Shown here: in pieces, positions 38,021 to 51,219 of the stretch | How positions within the stretch are numbered: position 1 is the stretch's first letter | Layout of the letters: each line of letters starts with the position of its first letter | Assembly: GCA_009823395.1 (NCBI GenBank) | Contig: CM020515.1 | Span: 16,739,989 to 16,803,988 of the forward strand | Direction: 5' to 3' | Origin: Thamnaconus septentrionalis | Lineage: Eukaryota > Chordata > Actinopteri > Tetraodontiformes > Monacanthidae | DNA length: 64,000 bases | The notes under the pieces: generated by a model | Told to the model about the DNA's origin: nothing | The model's input: only the letters and a program-made list of their open reading frames with translations | Database searches by the model: none | Program-made: the position numbers and the translations under genes

Positions 38021-41000
38021 AAACGTCCCATTCTTCCTTCTCCTCTGCCTCCCCCTCCTTCACTTCCCTCTGCAATGTCAGTTTCCTCATGTCATCTCTT
38101 AGACATACTGTAAAACTAAAGGGTCAATCCACCTCAGAGGAGGCTACGAGATGTGACGGACAAATTACACAGAGTGTGTATTTACTACAGACACATGCAC
38201 GCATTTACTCTCTTTGCGTGGTACATTCAGGGGTCACGCGGCTTCTCTCTCTGGTACTTGGAGCCGATGGAGGGTAAACCCTGAATAAAATGTGAGACTC
38301 TTAACATTTTTTCTCAGCATCACCCACTGACCCATTAAGGTGCCTCTCTCCCGAACCACATTCCCTGTAATGTGGAGCGCAGCCTTTCACGGCAGCTACT
38401 TTTAGCAGCGGGGACTGTTGACATGCTGGAATGAACATCAAATTCCTTTTAGGGACCTAAAAACATCCAAAGGTACTGTGAAGACCTAGACCTGTCCTGT
38501 TTGCTGAGCCTGGGTTGAGTATTAATATTGTTTTTATTTTTTTCCCAGGAAATAAATAAACCAAATCCCAATGTAGGAGCGCTCGGATCATTTCCTCTGC
38601 AGTGTCAAGCGGAAACACTTTGACTAATAAGTTTAGCGACTGTGAGTGTGAAATGTGCATCCTCCTCCGACAGGGAAACAGGGACGGACTGGACTCAGCA
38701 TCTGTAGGATCTGCCTGGAGAACCAAACAGCACATGTTATTTTTTATGTAAGTGTTCCAATTAAGATTTTCTCTCCGAGACGACAGAGCGAGCCAGCACA
38801 TTTCTCCTCCGCCGCCGCCACCGTGGATTCTTGTTGTACGAGTGGCAGATTGGCGCAGTTACCGCAAGCAGCAGGTTGGTAAGTTGGCTTAATTAAGATG
38901 TGGAAATGGCTGTGGTGTGTAATGAGGGATTCACACAAGCGCACATTCCTCCTCGCCCTTTATCGCTCTGACAGCCAACCAAGAAGAAGAAGGAGGAGGA
39001 GGAGGAGGAGGAGAGGAGGAAGAAGCTCAAGTTATGATTTTCAAGGGCATTAGAGTACGTGCTCCAAAGTCTTCATCTGTTTGGCCTTTTAGATTATCTA
39101 TACTGGAGTTCTGAGACACCTTCACATATACGTATGATGTGTATAAATGCATATATATCTGTATGTGTAAATGCATATGTACCAACAAAATCATCTTTTG
39201 CCATTTTGCTCTTTCCGGGGAAAGATGGTGACTGAGGCTAGCTGCCATATTTTCACGTCAACTTGTCTAACCGCACATCTACTACTGGTAAACAGTCTTC
39301 AGCAAGGACGACGATTGATCAAATATGAACCAAACACGGCACAATGTTGACAATGCATCGATAAGATTGTGACCTCACAGCTGGACCCATGTTAGCTTGC
39401 TTACCTAGCGATCACGCTCATGTAACAAAAAGCGCCACGGACCCAACGCGTGTTGCTGACAGCAGCTACCAGGGATACTCTCTGGTGGTCAATGCCAAAG
39501 CACGTTGCAAGGTTGCACAGAAACGGTTTCGACGCATGAAATGTGCCCTCTGTTCATCAAAACTTTACAACATTACCATAAATTAAGTTCAAACGGCAGC
39601 GACGTCAGCGAGTCGAGTCTGCAGACTTCAGGATGATGTTGCTGTGAATATAGCCGACATGAAGGTGGTCGAAACCTGGCTTGGCAAATGTATAATGAAC
39701 GCAGGCAAGACTCTGGGGCAATGTGAGGGGAATGTGAGAAGTAGCAGGGGAGCTGCCATAGCGTGAGACGTGTTGGGGTAACCACTCAGGTGTCCTGTCT
39801 GTCAGCCACGTGTGAAGAGCACGCTTGCTTATTGAGCGTCTTCAAAGAAAAAAAAACAAAACAAAACACGGAGGGCAACAAAACTGGAGAGAAACATGGA
39901 CTTTTATTGGAGGGAATCCCATGTGGGCAACAGCAGCACCAGGGCATCTAATTGGACGGGAGTGACATTTGCAGAGCAGGGTGTCGCGGCACTCATGTCA
40001 GAGCTGAAGCGCATCTCTTGGCGGCGCACATGCATCACTGAACCAGGAGGAGGCCAGTCACACACACGCACACGCACACCCTCACTTCCCATCCCCAAAC
40101 CCCAACTATTGCTGTTTTTATTCCTCTGACACAAAAAAAATAAAACAAAACCTCATGGTAACACTTGACAGAGTTTTCTCTCACTTTACAGCTAATGGGC
40201 AACTTGTGGAGGCTTTGAGGGGCGAGCTCGACGAAGGAGGGAAAAAAAATCAATACTTGTGATCAATCGGCCTACACATTTTCATCTGGCCAATGTTTGA
40301 CGGCGATCCCGACTGTCAGCTTCGACACGAACGTCACATTGTTAATCAATGCCAAACGGACAATTCGGCGCCGCAGACCTGCCTCCACTTAGATTGGAAG
40401 ACTTGTCTATAAGGAGTTAAGTTGAAGAGAAGACAATCTGCGCCTCATTCAGGCCAGTCTGCGCTGTATTATGTACTAAACGATGCTTCATTAGGCTCCG
40501 AATCTCCCGATATTGCTGATGGGGCAAAATGGGCAAGGCGGTAATCCCACGAAGCGGCGGATTTAACCAACAAAGCCCTTTTTTGCATGAGAAAGAAGTT
40601 CAAAGCCAGAGACAAGACACGTGAATGTGATGTGCTAATTGGGTTTTATGTCACCAAGTCGCTCCCTTTGTTTTTCTGTTGTTGGGTTTTTCCTCTAGCC
40701 AAGACGGTCTGATCACCTCGTAGACTATGCGTTCCCATTGAGGGAAGAAACAGTACCTTGATAGATGATCAAATGAACTCTCTGTCACATTCCGAATGAG
40801 CCAATCACATTTCAGGTGGCAACACCAGCAGACTCAAGAACCTGTAGCCACCTGGTTGTAGCTTCTTTCTCATTGACGTTACGCTGATTGTTTCCTACTC
40901 CGCCTGAATTATTCAATTGCGAACTTCTGCTGCAGAAACAGTCATCGCAACAAAAATCCCCAAAACTCAATGCAGCTGCTGTACAGTCGGGTCAGTCTTG

Positions 41001-42670
41001 TCATATTGCAGTTTGTCATCAAAAAGTACAATGAAGGTTCAGATCAGGCAAGTTGTGCCGTCTCAAACGCTGTTGTGTTGTTGTGTTGTCAGTTCCTCCG
41101 CCCGACAGTCTCGGCCTCCTTGATTACACAAAGCCTTGCCAGGCAGCTGTAACCGCCGCCGCCGCTTTATGCCTGGATCTAATAAAGCCGCCCGCCGAGC
41201 GTGTGTGTTTTTCTCTTCCTCGAGCGTGCAGCGTGGCGCTCTGTGTGCACAACACCTTCTGCACTAACACCAAATGCCTCTTCCTCCTCCTCATCTATCT
41301 TCCTCCTCCTCCGCCTCCCCCCGACCCTACACTACGTTCTCACAAGCTCCCCAACTCCAGAGAAGTTTGCCTCGTGAGAGCGCGCTCACGTGACGCGTCT
41401 CCTGCAAAACAAGCGAGGGGCAAATTAGACCCGATTAGACTCAGTCTCAGCCTCTCCGAGATGCTCTTTTTGTTCCCCGTCTTGCTAACAACCTGATCAC
41501 AGTAACCTAATTAAATGTGAGTCGTCACACAAGGGCTGTTTTTTTTCTTCTTTCTTCCTTGTTTTAAAAATCTGCCAGTTGCTCGTTGCCTCATTTTTTA
41601 CCACCTCATACGAGGGCTTTGATTCAAGCTAATAATAATGAGATGAGGAAAAATAACTTTAAATTTTTTTTGTATACTTTTCAATTCAATATGGAAAAAA
41701 ACATCTCATTCTCTTATGTTATATTTACATTTCATTCAGGGTTTGAATGGAATCAATGAAATCAAAATGCATTATTTCTCTTCAACTTGTATTGTATACA
41801 GATGATCCTGTTTAAAAAATGAACAAAATAAGAACAGAGCAGCCCATGTAAAATTGGATTTACGCTGTTTGCGTATAAAAATGACAACGACCACTCATTT
41901 GGGAGCTTGCTAACACAACTTCCTGTCCTCATAATCCAAAAAAAAAGTTTCCATTTTCAGTTCAGCAGAACCATGGTGTTTACTGGGTGGAGAAGAACAA
42001 GTCTATTATTATAAATGAAGCGGCTCCTCTGCGGCCCCAGCATACGGCCCAAACCTGAAGGGCATAAATCATCGGTGCTCCTCCACTCTGCTCCTCCTTC
42101 TCCTCCTCTTCCTCCTCCTCCTCCGGGCCCCGACGTGCGAGCAGGTGGAGATGATCCTGCTGAGGGATGACAGACGGCCTTCCGGTCCTCGTGTTTCCCG
42201 CTCTCACCTGTAATGTGTTGAGGAAGGTGGAACTTGCATGAGGAACGACAAAGACCGATGTGTGTTGCTACCGGATTAGGCCACGTGCTCTTTATTTAAT
42301 ACATTTAAAAGAAAAAAAAACAAAAAGCAATTACCCCAGAGAGACTCGTGTGTCATCATCATACGCTGGAGGACACTCGCTCGTCCAGATACCCGGAGGA
42401 GCGGCGTGAACCGCCGGGTTATCGTAACCCAGCAGGCCATGCAGAAGAAATGGGTCTTCCATGTTTTATAAATAAACATGCGCACTTTTTCCACTTGCTT
42501 AGATGGATGGGGAGCGGGGGAGGGGGAGACCGCAGCGCCGCCTAACGTTTATCTGGCCGTAAACACAAAGTTTCACTAAGCTCGCACGTGGAGCCGCCGC
42601 CGCCGCCGCCGCCGCTCTGGTCAGCACGACGCACTGACAGAGAAAAACCAGAGTGACATCACGCCGCGGC

Positions 42671-42714
42671 CTCCTCACCCTCCTCCTCACCCTCCTCCTC
42701 ACCCTCCTCCTCCC
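42671..42714. repeat. 12-bp tandem repeat
   Basis: The unit CTCCTCCTCACC is present about 3.7 times, ending in a C-for-A variant. Confidence 0.85.
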
Positions 42715-43987
42715 CGCCAGGGAGTTTTTTCTTCTTTCTCTCCATCTCCTAAGGGCACCTTGCCATTACGAATGAAGACGTCCCTATTGTTCTACCCCTC
42801 GCTGCTCCCTGTCCTCCTCCCCCCACCCCCCCTCGTACCTGGCTGTTTCCCCGCTGATTATCAATGCAACACCTCTAATAAGACCCATCAGCCCTCTCCT
42901 CCACCACCCGGCGAGTAATTTGGGATAAAAAAAGAAGATGGATGTGCCTCTTTGTGAGCATGAACGTGTCAGTAGGGAGACGGCGGTTTGGAGGGAGGGA
43001 GAGACGGAGAGGGAGGGGTCTGCAACAAACATCAGCAGCTGAATCTGAAGTCTGAAGGAAGTCTGGCATGGCAGTCTTCAGATCTCACACTGAGATCACA
43101 CAGGTTGTCAAGTACGATTTTCTTGGGAAGAGGTATTAAAATGTAATGGGGGAAATTTCCATCTAAATAATAATAATAAAATACTGGTCCCAGATTCCTC
43201 CTGTCATAGTTCCATAAAGTAGAGGGGAAAAAAGCAGACAAGTTGGTGATGTGAAGGAGCAGCAGGACGTATGTGAGCGTTTAGCAGCGTCCGCGTGCAA
43301 TAACATCATTAACACAAAGTCTCCTCTGACCTCATAACGAGAAGGTGGAAGCTCAAGTTGCCGTCTGCTGTTGTTCGTCGTCACACTGGCCACTTCCGAC
43401 CTCCATGAAACAGATATTGACAAACTCCTTGCACTGTGGACCTTTCCCACAATGCTGCACTTCAACCAGCAGACGCCAAGACGCTCTGGCGGCGAGGAGG
43501 ACAAGCAGGATAAATAAATGATACAGTCACGCACCGCTTTTTACATAATGAAGGCTATCAGTCGGGGCGGCTCTGTGCCCCAAGTGTGCACCCCCCCACA
43601 AGTGCCTTTGACATGGACGACTGCTGAAGGCTTGTCCCAAACAATCACATCTTCAAACTGGGGGTCACCAGGGAACAAGGAAAAAAAAAAAATCAAAGGG
43701 TAATATCCTAAAATAATGACTGAGCCCGTGGAGATCTGACTAAACCGTGGCTTAAATAAATAGTGGCAGCTACTAGTTAGCGTAAGGCAAGAAGGAAGGA
43801 CTAAATACCTGATTTGTCCAGTAAGTGAGTAAATGAGAATTGTGGTGGTATTAAAGTAGCACGATGACAAGAAAAAGAGTGCGTGCAACAACAAGCAAGT
43901 TAATTAAAAGCAAAAACCAGAACAGTTCAGCTCAGAGACACAGGGCTAATTAATGCCAAACATATTGAAAGCAGGTGTTGCAGTGCT

Positions 43988-44050
43988 GCTCTCTCCCCCC
44001 TCCCCCTCCCCAATCACCCTCACCTGCTCACTCCCCCCCCCTCCCTCCCG
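43988..44050. repeat. C-rich tracts (CCCCTCC-like)
   Basis: Two C-run clusters are separated by a short AATCACC-containing spacer. The minus strand could fold as quadruplexes. No open frame of note. Confidence 0.5.
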
Positions 44051-44948
44051 GTCAGACACTCCAGCCTGTGCAGCGGCAGGTGAGAGTGATCAACTGATCA
44101 GCTGACCAGCTGCACCTGGGCCTTGAGAGAGCAGGACAGTCTCAAGCTTTCCAGCATCACTCTGGAAGATTTCAAGGCTAAACTTTGACTCTCTGAGGTT
44201 TTCCAGCAGCTTCTGTTGAACACAGTGAGCAACAAAAGAACCAGAAAGAACCCCAGAAGTGTGTTGGGGAGTTGTGTTCTGGCTATCAGGGGGAAAGCCG
44301 GAGTGCAGCTGAGCAGCGAGCTCCACGGCTGCATATCTGAAATGTTCTTTTTCAATTTGAAGACGTAGTTTTCCACCTTGCAAAACTAAACAAGGTCACA
44401 TGCTCCACCTTTGCTGCTCGACATTCACGCGACACATGTCACCCCCACCCCCCTGCCCTGCCCTGCCCCCACCCTTGTGTTTGCCTGTTGGACATTTATC
44501 ATCAATCCACACAACATCTTCTGCCGCGTCCCTCATCGATCGGCCGTATTGAAACAAGCCTCATTTGCAGTCTCCTCCTTGCCCCCCCACTCCTGTCTCC
44601 TCCCTCTCCAAACTCTGACAGCCTGTGCAGATTTTGGCAGTTTGCTGTTCTCCGCTAATCCTTTGCCAGACTTCCCCTCCTTCACAAACATGCGAGGATT
44701 TCACAGGAGGGGGTTTGGAAAAGAAAAAGAGAAGGAAAAAAAGGCAATCAGCCGTCAGATGGCCGGCAACACCACACTGGCGATGATCGACTGTTTGAAA
44801 AATAAATAAATAAATACATGTGACAGGATGCAATTACTTGTATGGTGGTATAGAAATGTGTGTTAGTCATTGGATCATTGTTGTCATCCTGGACTTCAGT
44901 GGAGCAGCTAAGCGCAAATTTGAGAAAAAACAAAAAAGAAACCTCCAA

Positions 44949-44990
44949 AGCAGTATATTTAGCCCTCTGTTTACAGCCGAGTGTTAAAAT
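44949..44990 (+). repeat. Dispersed motif family M, copy 1
   Basis: AGCAGTATATTTAGCCC followed by TCTGTTTACAGCC; closely resembles 60749-60790. Confidence 0.55.
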
Positions 44991-46223
44991 TCTAGGTTTT
45001 AGTTGCCCGCTTAAAAAACTGAGACCAAAGGAACTAAAAAAAAGAAAAAGAAAAAGAGTAATAAAAAAGACCGGTGCTGTACCTTGTTCCGTCACCTTGA
45101 ACAATCGCTTCTTGTAAAATAAATGAGATAAAAAAGGCAGCGTGTGATCCCAGTTTGAAAAGAACAAAATTAACAGCAGCTCCCCAGAGACATTCAGGTG
45201 GAGCCCTGAAAACTGGCCATTTTTGTGACCTGGTTACGCTATGTTTTTGTTTTTTTACACATACACGTGTTTGCTCATCAATTATTTTTTTTCCTTCCGC
45301 AATTTTCCAAACATCTGCCGCTACTAATTAACACTGTGGAGAGTCTATTCTGGCGGTGGGCATCCGTACACTGCACAGGGACCACTAAATTACTAAATGT
45401 TACACAGCCACCTGAGCTCCTCGACACTGAATGGCTGCGGCAAGCGCGGAAATTTTTTTCTTCCTGAAAAGAGATTTCTTGAAAAAAAAAAAAAAAAAGA
45501 AACCCAGCTGAAATATCCGGGCCTGTAGTGAGATAAAAGACGAGGAGTGACCTCAGCAATGACAACAGCGCAGGTGTTAACGCCACAAAGCGAGAGCTGG
45601 CGGCAGCAGCAGCAGCGGCAGCAGCCCATCTCACTGTGGTTAAAAACAACTACGACTATGAGCTAAAGAGCACGTGTTTGCGCCGAGGCTTTAATTTTTA
45701 AGGAGGGAGGCATTGGATGGTCCCTGCCTTGTGTTTTTTTTTTTTTATTGTCTCCTGTGGCTGTTAAACTGCACGCACAGTTCTGACAACGTTCTTGTTG
45801 TGCTACTGGCGGAGTGAGTGTTTTTTTTTTTTCCCCCTTTTATTGATCGCACCGACCTGCGGTGAAATGTATGCAGATGACCTGCAATGTCTCAGCACAC
45901 AGAGATGGAAAAAAACAACAGGCCTCTGTGTAAGTCCACGGCCTGATTCGATCTCCGAGTGTCAAACACACGTCACAGCTGCATAAACTATCAGGATTTT
46001 GCATCTGGGCTGGGATAAACTCAGATAAATTCAAAGGTAAGACCCCATCCCCTATTTTAAATCTGAAAAAAAAAAATACAGCACCCGGGTTCCCCCGGAA
46101 AGAGGGAGCAGTGGAGAAAAGCACTAATCTGCAAGCTGACACACATTGTGTAACATCTTAAGTCCTGCTGCCAAGTCAACCAAGATCCTTCCTCCGAGGA
46201 TAAAACGGTTGAGGTCCCAGCAT

Positions 46224-46265
<42 letters not shown>
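46224..46265. repeat. (AGC)14 trinucleotide tract
   Basis: Fourteen uninterrupted AGC units, followed by a T/C-rich stretch. Confidence 0.95.
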
Positions 46266-46402
46266 TTCGTGATGGTTGTGTCTTTTTCTTCCTTCATCTT
46301 CTCTTTTTTTTCTTTTCTTTTCCCGCCTGCATTGACTCAAATCCACTAAATGCATATGTGGCCAGAGGAAACCAAGTAACAGGGGAGGGGTGGTTACAGA
46401 AA

Positions 46403-46440
46403 GGAGAGAGAGAGAGAGAGAGCGGAGAGAGAGAGAGAAG
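46403..46440. repeat. (GA)n microsatellite
   Basis: Two GA blocks split by a CGG. Confidence 0.9.
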
Positions 46441-46743
46441 AGTCGTGCATCTCCAGCCCTCCAGAGATCAATTGTACAAACTTCTCCGTGAGTGCTCTCC
46501 CTCGGCCCGAACACTCTGAACCCGCCAGATCGATGGACGGGCATGTGGGTTTATCTGTGTGTGTGTTTGCGTGCCTGTATGTGTGTGTTGCTGTTTCGGC
46601 GAGACAAAGGGGTGTGGAGCTGGGGGGGCAACGGAGGACAAACTGCACGTGGAAGAAAAAAAAAGAAGAAGAAGAAGAAGAAAGGGGGTGAGGAGGAGAT
46701 ACAATCAAGCACAAGAAATTCCTCAGATCAAACCTTCTCAAAT

Positions 46744-46745
<2 letters not shown>

Positions 46746-46781
<36 letters not shown>
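46746..46781. repeat. (AC)18 microsatellite
   Basis: Eighteen pure AC units. Confidence 0.95.
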
Positions 46782-46784
<3 letters not shown>

Positions 46785-48494
46785 CCATCACATATCTCTG
46801 TGATCTCGGCCTACTTCAGGAGGTGCTTTCATTCTAACATTAATGTTGAAATGGCTCCACATTAACATTTAAGGGCATCTATTGTGATTCTCTCACAACT
46901 GTATCATTTTTGAAAAAGGGAAAAAATAAAGGAGATGGAGCTCCGCCCACTCCCCGCTTAAAAAAAACGCTCTTTTATTCAAATGTTTATTTATGTATTA
47001 TATACTTATTTATTCATTTATTTAATTGGGGGAGGGGAATCCACTGGAAGCTCTCGGTGTTAAAAGACTCACAGCCTCTGTGTTCCTAGCCAGTAGTGAA
47101 TTTTCCTCACCCTCTGAGGCTGCTCATCTGAAAATAAAAATGGAAATGGGAAACTATGGGACCATTTATATGTCGATCCCAGTAATAATCAGATGGTGTG
47201 AAATCAGTAACTCCTTGTTCACGTGTTAATGGATACAATGGTTGTGAAATAAAAGAGGAATAATTACATGCTATACACAATTAAATTCCAATACCACCTG
47301 AAGCAGACACAATTTTAAAGCCAAGGAACAATTATACTAAGATTAATTTGCATTTTGTGCAAATTACTACAATTTGCTCTTGTAGTAAATTATAATAACG
47401 CCTCATTTAAAATAAAGTAGGCCAAAATAAGTGAAAGTAATAAAACATATTTGCAAAAAAAAGAAAACCTAAAGAAAACTTTCAGGAACCCCGAAAAATG
47501 AAAATAGACTTAACTGCATTCTTGTGGGCAGATGCATCCGCCGCACCACCATCACCGCTGGTATAAGAACGTATCACAAAGGTCGCAGACATCAGGACGC
47601 ACGCTGTTCTTTTGCAACTTTAAACAACTTCCTTTTTTCTTCTTCTTGGGGCGAAGGAGGCAGCCGACGGCGGCCCGAGTGTCTCCTTTATTAAGGCTCC
47701 TCACGCCGGGTCTTAGTGGGAGATTTTGGCTTCACGCCTCCCTGCCACGGTTTCGGCAAATCGGCTTTCTGTGGCCATGACAGTCATTAGCCCTGGCCCT
47801 GGCAGTAATCCTCTCTGCTCCCTGCCTCTAATGGAGGCGGAGGCAGCCAGCAGCGTTGGCTGTGTTAGCGCTCCTCCCGCCGCCACCGCTGCCACCACCA
47901 GGGGCCCCTTAGGGAGCCCGACGACCAACCCCGGAGATCTCGACACACCTCCTGCTCTGCGGTCCATCGTTTGCGAAGCGCCACAGTGACTCTCGCTGCG
48001 AGTTGTTGTTGTTGCTCGGGACAAAAGAAGAGCAGCGCTGGACTGCAGCTCCGTCTCATAAAGAACAAGCATAGAATACATTCTGGGTGGTGATTCATTC
48101 CATGTGGTGCCAAATGTTTCTGCCACACCAGAATTCCAAAAAGAAAAAAATATTTTTTTTCCACTTTAAATTTGACATAATATTAAACTCTTCCACCTTT
48201 TGTAAAACAACTTCCTGCTCTTTGGCCCCAAGCTTTCCTCTGCTCAACCCTGCTCACCATCTAGTATTTTAAAACGCAGCTGTTGTGTTGCCAGATTAAG
48301 GTTAAAAGTCCTGCAGTAAACCAGAACTTAATGTGACTGCACGAGTTTCTTTGTTGTGATGCAAAAATCTAAACGATTATTGATAAAGGTCCCCCACATT
48401 GTGGCCAGTTTCACTCCTTTATTTTTCACTAGGACACCTTCACAATATTATTACTATATTATTACATTATCTGCTATGCAAAAAAAACCTGTAT

Positions 48495-48530
48495 CCTGTG
48501 AGTACGCCAAAAACAAGGCGTACTCACAGG
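48495..48530. repeat. Perfect 14-bp stem hairpin, 8-base A-rich loop
   Basis: CCTGTGAGTACGCC, then AAAAACAA, then GGCGTACTCACAGG. The stem is perfect and half GC or more. No T-run or gene context suggests an RNA gene, and the stem is too short for a microRNA precursor. Confidence 0.9.
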
Positions 48531-51191
48531 GCAGAACCAAGACCTGGCTGGAGATGTGGTCATTGAACTGGGTGAGTGGCAAGAGCCTTTAGTGACATCA
48601 CAAAGGGCCACATTCACATGCATTTTATATGTGTAACATATTTGCTGAAGGGTATCTGCTCTGCCTTGACACATCTTCGCAATCTCAATAAAACAGACAA
48701 AGCCTTTGGGTTACAATTTCAAATCTAACAGCATCAAATTATTACTTTCAGCTAAAAAAAAACAAAAAAAAAACGGACCGGTAAAATTAGTTCGGCCCCG
48801 AGCTAGAACAAGGAAAACGTTGTCACGAACTCCAAACAGAGCACACAGCGCAGTTCATTAGCTACCGACGGGACTGAGTGAGGAGGGAAAGAGGGACGAG
48901 CTGTTCATCGGCGGCGGACACAGATTTAATTGAAGAGGCGTCCGTCAGAGCTCCGACCCGAGGCGACGCACGGATGGTGTTGATTTGAACGCGTCCCACC
49001 AAGTCCATTCACAATGTCTGTGAAACCTCACTGACAGCCTGTGAATCATATAGACTCACGTATGTGTAAAGGTTTTTTTTTAAGGCGTGAGAGAACTTTT
49101 ACTTTGAACATCAAAGTAAGATAGTAAATGTTAGCTCCAACTTTCCTGTTTTTCAGTTCTTTTTTTTCTCTCGCTTCATTTGAAGTCAAGCGATAGATCT
49201 TGAATTGTGTGATCTACAGCCACCAGAAATTATCTTTGTGATTTAAAAAAATAAAAATAGGAAGTTGCTGCAAGTAGATAAAGTGCTTGGACGGAACAAT
49301 GTGGAGACTTTCATTGAATCTTGAAATGTTTCCTCACTAAGAGGCTCTCTAATGTCGCTCCATGCACCAACACACAGCCCTGACATGGTTCAATCACTCT
49401 GATTGGTCCACCCAGCCACAGATTTTTATTGGATCTTTTCCAGATATAATGAGTGAGGGGATTTAGGAAACACTCCACCGGCCGGTCGGTTTACAAACTA
49501 GGCAACATCCTGTCCGTCCTGTGGTTAATATTTAAAGGCTGGTGATTTAGGGAGTCATTTCTGGCACATTTTGGCACATCGCAGCTACCTTGTCACGCTT
49601 GTTTTCTCCCTATCGGTTTATGCATCTTCGTCTCCTGGTGATTTGTGTCTGTTCGTCCGGTGACAATACACAGAATTTGACGTATTGCTGTGGCGCCGCC
49701 GCAATATTACCACCCATCACACCTCGGTAGCCCTTCGTTTGATGAACGACTGTGACACGTCGACCTCTCGCACGCCGCAACTCTGCGTTTTCCGGGGAAG
49801 AGCGAGTGGCGCCGAGAGCCGCAGTCAGGGGGGCAGCGAACCCTCTGGTGCCTCCGCAGCTGCGAGTCTGTAAAACACACCTGGAGCGATTCTTCACTGT
49901 TCTCAGCCTCGAATGTATGAATTTGTCTCTGCTGTGGCTAAATCGATTTTATCACGCTCCAGGTCCCCTTTACATGATGGAGTCAGTGCACATATTGAAC
50001 AGGTCGTCGGGGTATTTTTTTTTTGGCAAAGTCAAGAATCACGTGTTGTGTTTCACTCAAGTTTATCGTGTGTTGTCTCGCAGCATCTGGACCAGTTGCA
50101 CACTTTCCAGTTTGGTGCCCAGTGGCGACACAAGACTCTCCAAAACCTTTCATTCCAAGGACAGGTAGGAAAACGGGACGTTCAGGAGTTATTAGTCATT
50201 ATAGAAGCTATTTTACTATTTGTTCAGAAAGATCATTGTTGTTAAAAGTTCAAGGCTACTTTCCCCGGAGCTTCAAAAGACGTCTTCAGCGACACGTTCA
50301 GCTCCCGCCGGTCCGGTGCATTGTGAGAGATCAGTCGTTGGAGCTTCAGTCGAAGGAGCTGTTGTTTGTCGTTAAGTGGCGCCGACCCCGGTATCACCAA
50401 ACACTCCACTCGCAAAGAACAGGACACAAGGAGCACCAGGCAACGGCACATGGGAGCACATGTGAACATCGACACTGGGAGAGAGAGAGAGAAAAAAAGA
50501 AGCTCCCGAGACGTGACCAGGACAAGGACAGGGAGTGTTTACAGCGAGCAACAAAGCTGCAAGTAACATTGAACAACAGTATTATAGTGAGCCGCCTCCC
50601 TCCTCACCTCCTCACCTCCTCCCCCCACCTCCCTGCTCGCTCGCTTTGACATCCAGATTCCATCCCCACTGCTGGCCACTCATAATCAATCACCTCTCAG
50701 CACAAGGCCCACAATTAATCAATCAATTAAAAAACCCACACAAAGCCACAACAGCGTAATCAATCAACCGGGCCTCAGCGGAGGGCCGTTATTGAGAGCC
50801 GGCCATCAGATCTATAGGTGGCCGGATCCCAGGACGCCGCCGGGCCGCGGTCAGAGTGCGCTCATGACGGAAAACGGGGAGGTGAGGCAACGTGTCTGGA
50901 CAGCGGCGGCGAGGAGGAAGAGGCTCTCAACACTCCCACGATGCACCGCTAACCCCTGAATATTCATGCTGAGGAATCGAGCACCATAGAGGCGCTCAGT
51001 TATTCATTATGCTTCTGCAAAAGAGACACACCATCGTCCCACTGCGATGGAATATTAATAGTTCCCATTAATAAAATATCCCCCCTCCCCATCTCGAGCC
51101 TTGTCTTCAACTTTTCTCGGCCATTGCACATTTCTCCGGCCGGGGACATTTGGGATGTGACCATGAAAGCAGCAAGCCGGACGGTTTGGGA

Positions 51192-51219
51192 TTTCTTCTT
51201 CTTCTTCTTCTTCTTCTTC
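51192..51219. repeat. (TTC)9 trinucleotide tract
   Basis: Nine uninterrupted TTC units. Confidence 0.9.

Larger units (their letters stand above)
30610..48480. other. Intergenic DNA
   Basis: No gene supported. CpG-rich unique blocks occur at 30640-30860, 31000-31340 and 42540-42680. Trinucleotide, GA and CA tracts are listed separately. The largest frames without simple repeats (183 codons at 30785-31336 on +, 185 codons at 32792-33349 on -) have no recognisable domain. Confidence 0.7.

Noticed and set aside
50023..50649. 208-codon + strand open frame
   Set aside because: No recognisable domain; the end is a GA-rich and CTCC-rich translation. Only the 81-base segment inside it was kept as a weak observation.
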